The position numbers and the translations under genes are program-made. Shown one piece after another: positions 13,938 to 20,564 of a DNA stretch of 21,447 bases (positions are counted from its first letter, which is position 1; each line of letters starts with the position of its first letter). A model generated the notes under the pieces. The model worked only from the letters and a program-made list of their open reading frames with translations, had not been told where the DNA came from and searched no databases. Origin of the DNA: a virus; the IMG/VR virus record IMGVR_UViG_3300025138_000448, positions 1 through 21,447 of that record; one strand, given 5' to 3'.

Positions 13938-15011
13938 ATGGCGAAAAAAATATCAAAGTCTCTCTCGGCAGCAGTGTCTGCCGAGATTAAGAGCAAATTT
14001 GATTTAAATAAATTTAAATCTTCTAAAGGTTTAAATAAAAATGTCAAATTTAAGGACCAACAATGGATACCATTATCCCCTGCTTTTCAAAAAGTAGCTG
14101 GAGTACCTGGTATACCAATGGGACACATTTCACTACTTAGAGGACATTCTGATACAGGTAAAACAACAGCTTTACTTGAAGCAGCAGTATCTGCCCAAAA
14201 TATGGGGATACTTCCTGTATTTATTATTACTGAGATGAAGTGGAATTGGGAACATGCCGCTCAAATGGGATTAGAAGTTAATTTAATTAAAGATGATGAA
14301 GGTGATGTTGTAGATTACGAAGGTAATTTTATTTATGTTGATAGAGAAACATTACATACAATTGAAGACGTAGCAGCATTTATAATGGATTTACAAAATG
14401 AACAGAAAAAAGGTAATTTACCTTATGATTTAGCGTTCTTTTGGGATTCAATTGGATCTATTCCTTGTGCAATGTCAGTTGAAAAACTGAAAAATAATAA
14501 TGAATGGAATGCTGGTGCAATGTCAACTCAATTTGGTAATACAGTTAACCAAAGTATTGTAATGTCTCGTAAAGAATCATCACCATATACTAACACACTA
14601 ATTGCAGTCAATAAAGTTTGGACAGCAAAAGCTGAATCACCTATGGGTCAACCTAAAATGATGAATAAGGGTGGAATGGCTATGTGGTATGATGCAACAT
14701 TTGTAGTTACATTTGGTAATATTTCAAATGCCGGAACATCTAAAATTAAAGCAATTAAAGGTGGTATGCAAGTAGAATGGGGTAAAAGAACTAATTTACA
14801 GATTGATAAAAACCACGTTAATGGTATGCAATCAAGAGGTAAAATTGTTATGACAAACCATGGTTTTATTCAAGATACTGATAAGGATAAAAATGCTTAT
14901 AAAAAAGATCATGCAGATGAATGGTCTAAAATTCTAGGAGGAGGACAATTTAAAATTGTAGAAGACCAAGAAGATACAACACCTGTTCTTTACGATGTAG
15001 AGGATTTATAG
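13938..15011 (+). CDS. uvsX: RecA/UvsX-type recombinase
   Basis: This 357-residue protein has a RecA core: Walker A GHSDTGKT at residues 69-76, a strand and catalytic Glu region VFIITEMKW near 94-102, Walker B-like LAFFWDSIGSI, and a long C-terminal part ending in an acidic tail (EDQEDTTPVLYDVEDL). The segment QFGNTVNQS followed by ESSPYTNTLIAVNKVW matches the L1 and DNA-binding side of RecA relatives. It forms ATP-dependent filaments on ssDNA covered by gp32 and carries out strand exchange for recombination-dependent replication. Unlike T4 UvsX, it retains a canonical GKT. Start ATG lies 2 bases after the gp32-like stop. The first 50 bases contain a strong GC-rich hairpin built from codons that are rare in this region (CTC, TCG, GCC, GAG). 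Calling it UvsX, not host RecA, rests on context and length. Confidence 0.88.
   Translation: MAKKISKSLSAAVSAEIKSKFDLNKFKSSKGLNKNVKFKDQQWIPLSPAFQKVAGVPGIPMGHISLLRGHSDTGKTTALLEAAVSAQNMGILPVFIITEMKWNWEHAAQMGLEVNLIKDDEGDVVDYEGNFIYVDRETLHTIEDVAAFIMDLQNEQKKGNLPYDLAFFWDSIGSIPCAMSVEKLKNNNEWNAGAMSTQFGNTVNQSIVMSRKESSPYTNTLIAVNKVWTAKAESPMGQPKMMNKGGMAMWYDATFVVTFGNISNAGTSKIKAIKGGMQVEWGKRTNLQIDKNHVNGMQSRGKIVMTNHGFIQDTDKDKNAYKKDHADEWSKILGGGQFKIVEDQEDTTPVLYDVEDL
13963..13986 (+). promoter_or_regulatory. GC-rich hairpin in the first codons of uvsX
   Basis: TCTCGGCAG (13963-13971) and CTGCCGAGA (13978-13986) form a perfect 9-bp stem with the 6-base loop CAGTGT. It starts 25 bases after the A of the start codon. 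There is no T tract, so it is not an intrinsic terminator. It could slow ribosomes, define an RNA end or separate gp32 expression from uvsX expression. Confidence 0.5.
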
Positions 15012-15021
15012 AAAATAAAAC

Positions 15022-16062
15022 ATGAAACATAAAGAATTATTTAACCTACTGGATAGTGTCCAGGAGGATCAGGAAGAGACTATCCAAAAAAAACATGATA
15101 GAGTACTAATTTTAGATGGTTTAAATCTATTTTTTAGAAACTTTGCTATGATGAATATGGTTAATCCCGATGGAGTTCATATTGGGGGATTAGGTGGGTT
15201 TTTTCGTTCTTTAGGTGCTATGATTAGACAAACAAATCCAACTTCTGTTTATGTAGTATTCGATGGGGCAGGTTCAACAGTAAATCGTAAGAATCTGCTC
15301 TCCGAGTACAAAGGAACAAGAAATTTACAACGAATTACAAATTGGGAAGCATTTGATAATATTGAGGAAGAACATGACTCAAAAATTGACCAAATAGTGC
15401 GTATAATCCAGTATTTAAAGCTATTACCTGTTAAAACCACCATACTCGATAAAGTCGAAGCTGATGACATTATAGCTGTGTTAGCTGAAAAACTAGTAGA
15501 AAAACATAATTCAACTTGTTTTATAGTATCTAGTGATAAAGATTTTCTACAGTTAGTAACTGATAAAATTATTGTATATAGGCCAATGGAAAAAGAATAC
15601 TACACTCCAAAGGTTGTACAAGAAAAAATTGGTATATTACCCTCAAACTTTATTCTACATAAAACACTATTAGGGGATAATTCGGATAATATTCAAGGTA
15701 TTAAAGGTCTTGGTGCTAAAGGTATATTTAAAAAATTTCCTGAATTAAAAACACAAGAATTAACACTTCAAGATATTTTTGATATATCAGCTAGGAAATT
15801 TAAAGAACATGTTGTATATTCACGCATAGTCCAGGAACAAGATAGGATTGAAACTAATTATAAAGTTATGGATTTAAGTGTTCCAATGATTGATGATAAA
15901 GGAAAAAAACATATAAATAATCTAATTACAGAAGATTTTCCTGATTTTAATCCTGAAATGTTTGTTCAATTTTATAATGAAGATAAACTAGGAGGGATGA
16001 TTAGAAATTTAGAAACATGGTTAAAAGATATATTTTCACAATTTAAAGGTTATAAAGATTGA
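15022..16062 (+). CDS. 5'-3' exonuclease / flap endonuclease (FEN family, T4 RNase H-like)
   Basis: This 346-residue protein carries the FEN-family metal-binding acidic residues in order: Asp32 in LILDGLNLFFRN, Asp81 in VVFDGAG, then the YKGTR basic motif, Glu146, Asp148 and Asp149 in KVEADDIIA, Asp172 and Asp174 in SSDKDFLQL, and Asp219 and Asp222 in LLGDNSDNIQG leading to the helix-three-turn-helix GIKGLGAKG. Such enzymes remove RNA primers and flaps from lagging-strand fragments; T4 uses the rnh product for this. It is shorter than the fused Pol I exonuclease, and the polymerase nearby lacks such a domain, so the pair may act together. ATG follows the uvsX stop by 10 bases, in an A-rich leader. 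The stop TGA overlaps the next gene's TTG start. An imperfect hairpin lies at codons 10-22. Confidence 0.88.
   Translation: MKHKELFNLLDSVQEDQEETIQKKHDRVLILDGLNLFFRNFAMMNMVNPDGVHIGGLGGFFRSLGAMIRQTNPTSVYVVFDGAGSTVNRKNLLSEYKGTRNLQRITNWEAFDNIEEEHDSKIDQIVRIIQYLKLLPVKTTILDKVEADDIIAVLAEKLVEKHNSTCFIVSSDKDFLQLVTDKIIVYRPMEKEYYTPKVVQEKIGILPSNFILHKTLLGDNSDNIQGIKGLGAKGIFKKFPELKTQELTLQDIFDISARKFKEHVVYSRIVQEQDRIETNYKVMDLSVPMIDDKGKKHINNLITEDFPDFNPEMFVQFYNEDKLGGMIRNLETWLKDIFSQFKGYKD
15050..15086 (+). promoter_or_regulatory. Imperfect hairpin near the exonuclease start with AGGAGG in its loop
   Basis: TGGATAGTGTC (15050-15060) pairs with GAGACTATCCA (15076-15086) except for one mismatch; the 15-base loop contains AGGAGG at 15062-15067. 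It starts 28 bases into the exonuclease gene, nearly the same place as the uvsX hairpin. No usable start codon follows in a sensible frame, so the AGGAGG is not an obvious ribosome binding site. Function unknown. Confidence 0.3.
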
Positions 16063-17432
16063 CACTAAACAGCATAAACCAGTACGGACACGAATTTCAA
16101 ATAAAGGTTTTATCCTCGTTATTAACTCATAAGGAATTTTTAGTTAATATACATGATATAATTTCTGATGAATATTTCGAAAATCCAGCTCAAAAATGGG
16201 CTATAAAGGAAATATTAAAATATTATGACAAATATCATACTACACCTTCATTAGATATATTAAAAGTAGAATTATTAAAAGTAGATAATGAAGTATTACA
16301 ATTATCTATTAAAGAACAACTTAAATTAGCATATGTAACTTCAGATGAGGATTTAGAATATGTTCAGGAGGAATTTACAAACTTTTGTAAAAACCAACAA
16401 TTAAAAAAAGCACTAATGTCTTCTGTTGATTTACTTAAAGGAGGAGATTTTGACGGTATTCGTTATTTAATTGATAATGCTTTAAAAGCAGGACAAGATA
16501 AAAATTTAGGACATGAATATATTAAAGATATTGAAGAACGTTATAGAGAAAATTCAAGAGAAACTGTTCCTACCCCTTGGCCAAAAATTGATCAATTACT
16601 ACAGGGTGGACTTGGAAATGGAGATTTTGGTCTCATATTTGGTAATCCAGGAGGTGGTAAATCTTGGTCATTAGTAGCCTTAGGTGGTCATGCTGTTAGA
16701 TTAGGGTATAATGTACTCCATTATACTTTAGAATTAGGTGAAGAATATGTTGGAAAACGATATGACGCTTTTTTTACAAAAATCCCAGTTAATAAAGTAG
16801 ATTCACATAGAGATAAAATTGAAGAAATCATACCTCAATTACCAGGTCAGTTAATTATTAAAGAATACCCAACAGGAAGAGCATCAGTTTCAACAATTGA
16901 GTCACATATTGCGAAAAGCACAAGTATGGGAGTCAAACCAGATTTAGTAATAATTGATTATGTAGATCTTCTTTCATCAAGAAAAACAAATAGGGAACGT
17001 AAAGATGAAATTGATGATATTTATACAAGTACTAAAGGATTAGCTAGACAACTTAATATACCAATTTGGTCAGTTTCACAAGTTAATCGTGCAGGAGCTC
17101 AGGATAAAGTTATCCAAGGAGATAAGGCAGCAGGGTCATATGATAAAATTATGATAACTGATTTTTGTATGTCTTTATCTCGTAAAAAAGAAGATAAAGT
17201 TAATAACACAGGGAGATTCCATTTAATGAAAAACCGATATGGTATGGATGGAATTACTTTTGGGTTAGAAGCTGATACTTCTACTGGACATTTTATTGTA
17301 AAAGATGAGTATGTTGAAGGTGAAGAAGATGAAAATTTCACACCTTCCTCAAAGTCTAATAAATTTGATACAGATGTAGATACATTTGATAAGCAGTTAT
17401 TACGTAAGAAATTTTTTGAATTAAACCCTTAA
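16059..17432 (+). CDS. gp41: Replicative DNA helicase, DnaB / T4 gp41 family
   Basis: This 457-residue protein has the DnaB layout: an N-terminal helical domain (about 1-150) and a RecA-like motor with Walker A GNPGGGKS at residues 195-202, Glu225 in YTLELGEE, Walker B PDLVIIDYVDLLSS with Asp300, and a later QVNRAGAQ segment matching the DnaB H3/Q motif region. The C-terminus is charged. It would form a hexamer on the lagging strand and unwind the fork. The start is TTG at 16059, overlapping the TGA stop of the exonuclease as ATTGA, a classic translational coupling arrangement; no ATG lies near the beginning of the frame and the N-terminal sequence LNSINQYGHEFQIKVLSSLL fits the family. The gp41 label is by phage context; no primase (gp61) gene is seen in the window. 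Confidence 0.88.
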   Translation: MTLNSINQYGHEFQIKVLSSLLTHKEFLVNIHDIISDEYFENPAQKWAIKEILKYYDKYHTTPSLDILKVELLKVDNEVLQLSIKEQLKLAYVTSDEDLEYVQEEFTNFCKNQQLKKALMSSVDLLKGGDFDGIRYLIDNALKAGQDKNLGHEYIKDIEERYRENSRETVPTPWPKIDQLLQGGLGNGDFGLIFGNPGGGKSWSLVALGGHAVRLGYNVLHYTLELGEEYVGKRYDAFFTKIPVNKVDSHRDKIEEIIPQLPGQLIIKEYPTGRASVSTIESHIAKSTSMGVKPDLVIIDYVDLLSSRKTNRERKDEIDDIYTSTKGLARQLNIPIWSVSQVNRAGAQDKVIQGDKAAGSYDKIMITDFCMSLSRKKEDKVNNTGRFHLMKNRYGMDGITFGLEADTSTGHFIVKDEYVEGEEDENFTPSSKSNKFDTDVDTFDKQLLRKKFFELNP

Positions 17433-17441
17433 ATATAATAA

Positions 17442-18428
17442 ATGGCAAAAAGAGACATTACCAAAGAAAGAATAGTTTATAAACCTTTTGAATACCAAGA
17501 AGCATCAGATTATTGGTTAAAACAACATCAAGCACATTGGCTACATACAGAAGTACCTATGATGTCAGATGTTAATGATTGGAAACAAAATCTTAATGAA
17601 TCCGAAAAAAATATTATTGGTACTATCCTAAAGGGGTTTGCTCAAACTGAAACTGTAGTAAATGATTATTGGACTAATTTAGTAACAAGTTGGTTTAGAA
17701 AGCCTGAAATAATTAAAATGGCTGTTACATTTGGGGCGTTTGAAACTATCCATGCTGAAGCTTATTCTTTATTAAATGAAGAATTAGGATTAGATGATTT
17801 TAGTGAATTTTTAGAGGATGAAGCAACAATGGCTAAAATTGATGCCTTAACAACAGTAAGAGATTCACATGATGGTACTCCTAATTGGCATGAAAGAGCT
17901 AAATCCTTAGCTATATTTTCAGCATTTACAGAAGGAGTTAATTTATTTTCTTCGTTTGCAGTTTTGTTATCATTTAAATTAGATAATAAACTTAAAGGTG
18001 TAGGTCAAATAGTTGAATGGAGTATTAGGGATGAATCATTACATTCAGATGCAGGTTGTTGGTTATTTAGAACATTAATGCAAGAACACCCTGAATTTAA
18101 CACACCTGAATTAAAAGCAGATATTGAAAAAGCAGCATTATTATCTTTAAAATTAGAATTAGATTTTATTAATAAAGTATATGAAATGGGTGATTTAAAA
18201 GGATGCCCAAAATATGATTTAGTGTCATTTATCAAACATAGAGTAAACACTAAAATGAGTGATTTAGGATATGGTGCAATTGTAAATGGTATAGATAAAG
18301 AAGCAGTAAAAAGAATGAAATGGTTTGATAGCTTATCAGCTGGTAAACAACATACAGATTTCTTTGCAAACCGAGTTACTAACTATTCAAAAGGTGTTCA
18401 AGATTGGGATGCTGGATCATTATTTTAA
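17442..18428 (+). CDS. nrdB: Ribonucleoside-diphosphate reductase, small (radical-generating) subunit
   Basis: This 328-residue protein shows the ferritin-like R2 ligand set: Glu101 and His104 in FETIHAEAY, Glu164 in FTEGVNLF, and Glu198 and His201 in IRDESLHSDAG. The radical tyrosine is present as Tyr108, seven residues after Glu101. The first ligand, Asp84 in E. coli, falls at Glu70 here (QTETVVNDYW) if the 31-residue spacing holds, which is a variation seen in some other class I subgroups. The C-terminal DWDAGSLF is the expected tail that docks on the large subunit. It reduces ribonucleotides together with NrdA, supplying dNTPs for phage replication. The order nrdB then nrdA is the reverse of the E. 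coli operon. ATG lies 9 bases after the helicase stop. Confidence 0.93.
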   Translation: MAKRDITKERIVYKPFEYQEASDYWLKQHQAHWLHTEVPMMSDVNDWKQNLNESEKNIIGTILKGFAQTETVVNDYWTNLVTSWFRKPEIIKMAVTFGAFETIHAEAYSLLNEELGLDDFSEFLEDEATMAKIDALTTVRDSHDGTPNWHERAKSLAIFSAFTEGVNLFSSFAVLLSFKLDNKLKGVGQIVEWSIRDESLHSDAGCWLFRTLMQEHPEFNTPELKADIEKAALLSLKLELDFINKVYEMGDLKGCPKYDLVSFIKHRVNTKMSDLGYGAIVNGIDKEAVKRMKWFDSLSAGKQHTDFFANRVTNYSKGVQDWDAGSLF

Positions 18429-18431
18429 AAT

Positions 18432-20147
18432 ATGGAAAACAACGCACTACAAGTAGATTATAATAATTGGGAAGCTGGAAAGCAATACCCAGAATGGATG
18501 GATGAGATTTCATTAGCAACAATTTCTAAAGGGTATTTATTACCTAATGAAACTGTAAAAACAGCATATAGAAGAGTAGCAAACGCTTCGGCAACTAGAT
18601 TAAAAAAACCAGAACTAGCAAATAAATTTTTCAAAATAATGTGGAATGGGTGGTTAGGGTTAGCATCACCTGTGTTGTCAAATATGGGGACTGATAGAGG
18701 TTTACCTATTTCGTGTTTTGGTGTTGATACACCTGATTCAATACGTGGAATCGGTTTAACTAACGCGGAACTAATGAAGCTAACAGCATCCGGTGGTGGT
18801 GTTGGTATTTCGTTATCTCGCATTAGAGAACGTGGGGAAGGAATTACTGGAAACGGTAAAAGTGAAGGTGTAGTGCCATGGGCTAAAATATTTGATTCAT
18901 CAATTATTGCTACTAATCAAGGAAATGTAAGAAGAGGAGCAGCATCTGTAAATTTAGATATTGAACATGGGGATATTGAAGAATTTTTACAAATTCGTAG
19001 ACCTAAAGGTGATCCAAACAGACAATGTTTAAATTTACATCAATGTGTTGTTGTAGGTGACTCATTTATGAGAAAATTAGAAGCAAGAGACCCAGATGCT
19101 ATGAATAGATGGGCTACTGTTTTAAAATCTAGAATGGAAACAGGAGAACCTTATATAATGTATAAGGATAATGTTAATAAAGATAACCCAATTGCTTATA
19201 GGTTAAATAATTTAGAAGTATCTATGACTAATATCTGTTCTGAAATTACTTTATTTACAGATGAAGAACATTCATTTATTTGTTGTTTATCTTCTATGAA
19301 TTTAGCAAAATATGAAGAATGGAAGGATACAGACGCAGTTGAATTATCTACTTGGTTTTTAGATGGAGTAATGCAAGAATTTATAGATAAATCAAATGGT
19401 AAGGAAAGTTTAAAAAGAACACACTCACATGCTAGAAAAGGTAGAGCTTTAGGTTTAGGTGTAATGGGTTGGCATTCATTCTTACAACAAAAGGGATTAC
19501 CATTTAACTCTATAGCATCTACAGCTCACACTCATAATATATTTTCTGATATTAGAGGTAAAGCTGAAAAAGCATCTATGGCTTTAGCTGCTGAATACGG
19601 AGAGCCACTATGGTGTAGAGGAACAGGTATGAGAAATACTCATTTACTAGCTATAGCACCCACAGTATCAAATTCGGTGATTGTAGGAGGAATTAGTGCT
19701 GGTATTGAACCTTTACCTGCTAACATTTATACTTTTAATGGTGCTAAAGGAACATTTATTAGAAAGAATAAAGAATTACAAAAGATTTTAATTTCTAAAG
19801 GTGAAGATAAAGATAAATGGTGGGATCAAATGTTAGCTGAAGATGGATCAGCACAAGGTCTTCCAGATAATGTTTTAACACCAGAAGAAAAAGAATTGTT
19901 TTTAACATTTCCTGAAATTAATCAATTAGAATTAGTTCGACAGGCAGCTATTAGACAACGTTATATTGACCAAACTCAATCACTAAATTTATCATTTGAT
20001 GTTAATGACTCACCAAAATGGATTAATCAAGTACATTTAGAAGGATGGAAACTAGGTATAAAAACATTTTATTATTTAAGAACAGATAGTGTAATAAAGG
20101 GTGATCTTGGTTCAAGAATGGCAGATTGTGTATCTTGTGATGGATAG
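18432..20147 (+). CDS. nrdA: Ribonucleoside-diphosphate reductase, large (catalytic) subunit
   Basis: This 571-residue protein carries the class I catalytic residues: Cys95 in LPISCFG and Cys284 in ICCLSSMNL as the redox pair (E. coli 225 and 462), the finger-loop NICSE with Asn267, Cys269 and Glu271 (E. coli 437, 439, 441), the radical-transfer pair Tyr547-Tyr548 in TFYYLRT, and a C-terminal CVSC pair (566, 569) that passes electrons from thioredoxin or glutaredoxin. It is about 190 residues shorter than the E. coli protein and lacks the N-terminal ATP cone, so overall activity control by ATP/dATP is probably absent. It begins 3 bases after nrdB, so the two are co-translated. All key residues are present, and the gene looks functional. 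Confidence 0.94.
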   Translation: MENNALQVDYNNWEAGKQYPEWMDEISLATISKGYLLPNETVKTAYRRVANASATRLKKPELANKFFKIMWNGWLGLASPVLSNMGTDRGLPISCFGVDTPDSIRGIGLTNAELMKLTASGGGVGISLSRIRERGEGITGNGKSEGVVPWAKIFDSSIIATNQGNVRRGAASVNLDIEHGDIEEFLQIRRPKGDPNRQCLNLHQCVVVGDSFMRKLEARDPDAMNRWATVLKSRMETGEPYIMYKDNVNKDNPIAYRLNNLEVSMTNICSEITLFTDEEHSFICCLSSMNLAKYEEWKDTDAVELSTWFLDGVMQEFIDKSNGKESLKRTHSHARKGRALGLGVMGWHSFLQQKGLPFNSIASTAHTHNIFSDIRGKAEKASMALAAEYGEPLWCRGTGMRNTHLLAIAPTVSNSVIVGGISAGIEPLPANIYTFNGAKGTFIRKNKELQKILISKGEDKDKWWDQMLAEDGSAQGLPDNVLTPEEKELFLTFPEINQLELVRQAAIRQRYIDQTQSLNLSFDVNDSPKWINQVHLEGWKLGIKTFYYLRTDSVIKGDLGSRMADCVSCDG

Positions 20148-20214
20148 CCATATGTATAAGTGTTATTCTTTATAGTTGTTAGTTATATTTTGTTTAACTA
20201 AAATCAAATATTTT

Positions 20215-20445
20215 ATGGAAATTTTAACTAAGATTGGCTCTTGGGCCAACAAACTGACTGAGATAGGAATTTCAGTTATCGCACTCGGAGTAGTACTCGA
20301 AGTACTATTTGGTGGAATTGGTATCCCCTTTTGGAAGGATATATCTGTAGTAGATAATATTATGGGAATACTTGGCAATCTGGATGGAAAAGGCTTATTA
20401 GGCCTAGTAGGTGCTTTTGTGCTAATTCATATACTAAAAAAATAG
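20215..20445 (+). CDS. Small predicted membrane protein, holin candidate
   Basis: The frame opens at TTG 20176, but ATG 20215 gives the more natural 76-residue protein starting MEILTKIGSWANKL. Two hydrophobic stretches are predicted at about residues 18-38 (starting GISVIALGVVLEVLFGGIGI) and 57-74 (KGLLGLVGAFVLIHILKK), joined by a mildly acidic loop (WKDISVVDNIMG), and the C-terminus is basic. This size and layout fit a class II-like holin or another small phage membrane protein, but no family is recognised. It lies after nrdA with 67 bases of A/T-rich sequence before it and a strong terminator 24 bases after its stop, so it may end the replication transcript or be its own unit. Confidence 0.66.
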   Translation: MEILTKIGSWANKLTEIGISVIALGVVLEVLFGGIGIPFWKDISVVDNIMGILGNLDGKGLLGLVGAFVLIHILKK

Positions 20446-20471
20446 TATAAAAAATTGCAAAGAGGATTAAG

Positions 20472-20498
20472 AAGGGTGCATTAGCACCCTTTTTTTTT
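20472..20498 (+). terminator. Rho-independent terminator after the small membrane protein gene
   Basis: AAGGGTGC (20472-20479) and GCACCCTT (20484-20491) form a perfect 8-bp stem with an ATTA loop, followed by an unbroken T run to 20498. This is a textbook intrinsic terminator and the strongest in the window with that at 564. It separates the replication and nucleotide genes from the outer-membrane-type gene that follows. Confidence 0.94.
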
Positions 20499-20564
20499 AT
20501 ATTTATGAGCAAATATGGTTGTTAAAATATATAGTTATCTACTTAAATAAATAAATTAAACTAT
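20499..20564 (+). promoter_or_regulatory. Leader of the secreted protein gene with a degenerate upstream motif
   Basis: ATATTTATGAGCAAATATGG follows the terminator T run directly, as the related motif does at 1664. It keeps the ATATTTAT core but not the AATAAAA part. The rest is A/T-rich (ACTTAAATAAATAAATTAAA) up to the ATG at 20565, with no Shine-Dalgarno sequence. A promoter is expected because of the terminator upstream; its exact site is not resolved. Confidence 0.3.

Noticed and set aside
18458-18823. 121-codon open frame on the minus strand inside nrdA
   Set aside because: It lies wholly within a gene whose catalytic motifs are intact, and its translation shows no recognisable domain; it is a shadow of nrdA codon use.
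20179-20201. Inverted repeat TTAGTTA/TAACTAA before the small membrane protein gene as an operator
   Set aside because: The arms are short and A/T-rich and no second copy was found; too weak to list as a binding site.
20176-20214. TTG at 20176 as the start of the small membrane protein
   Set aside because: It adds 13 residues encoded by what looks like A/T-rich leader; the ATG at 20215 gives a natural N-terminus and a better leader context.
20289-20309. Palindrome TAGTACT-CGA-AGTACTA in the small membrane protein gene
   Set aside because: A 7-bp stem is expected several times by chance in a window of this size, it lies mid-gene, and it arises from Val and Leu codons of the hydrophobic segment.
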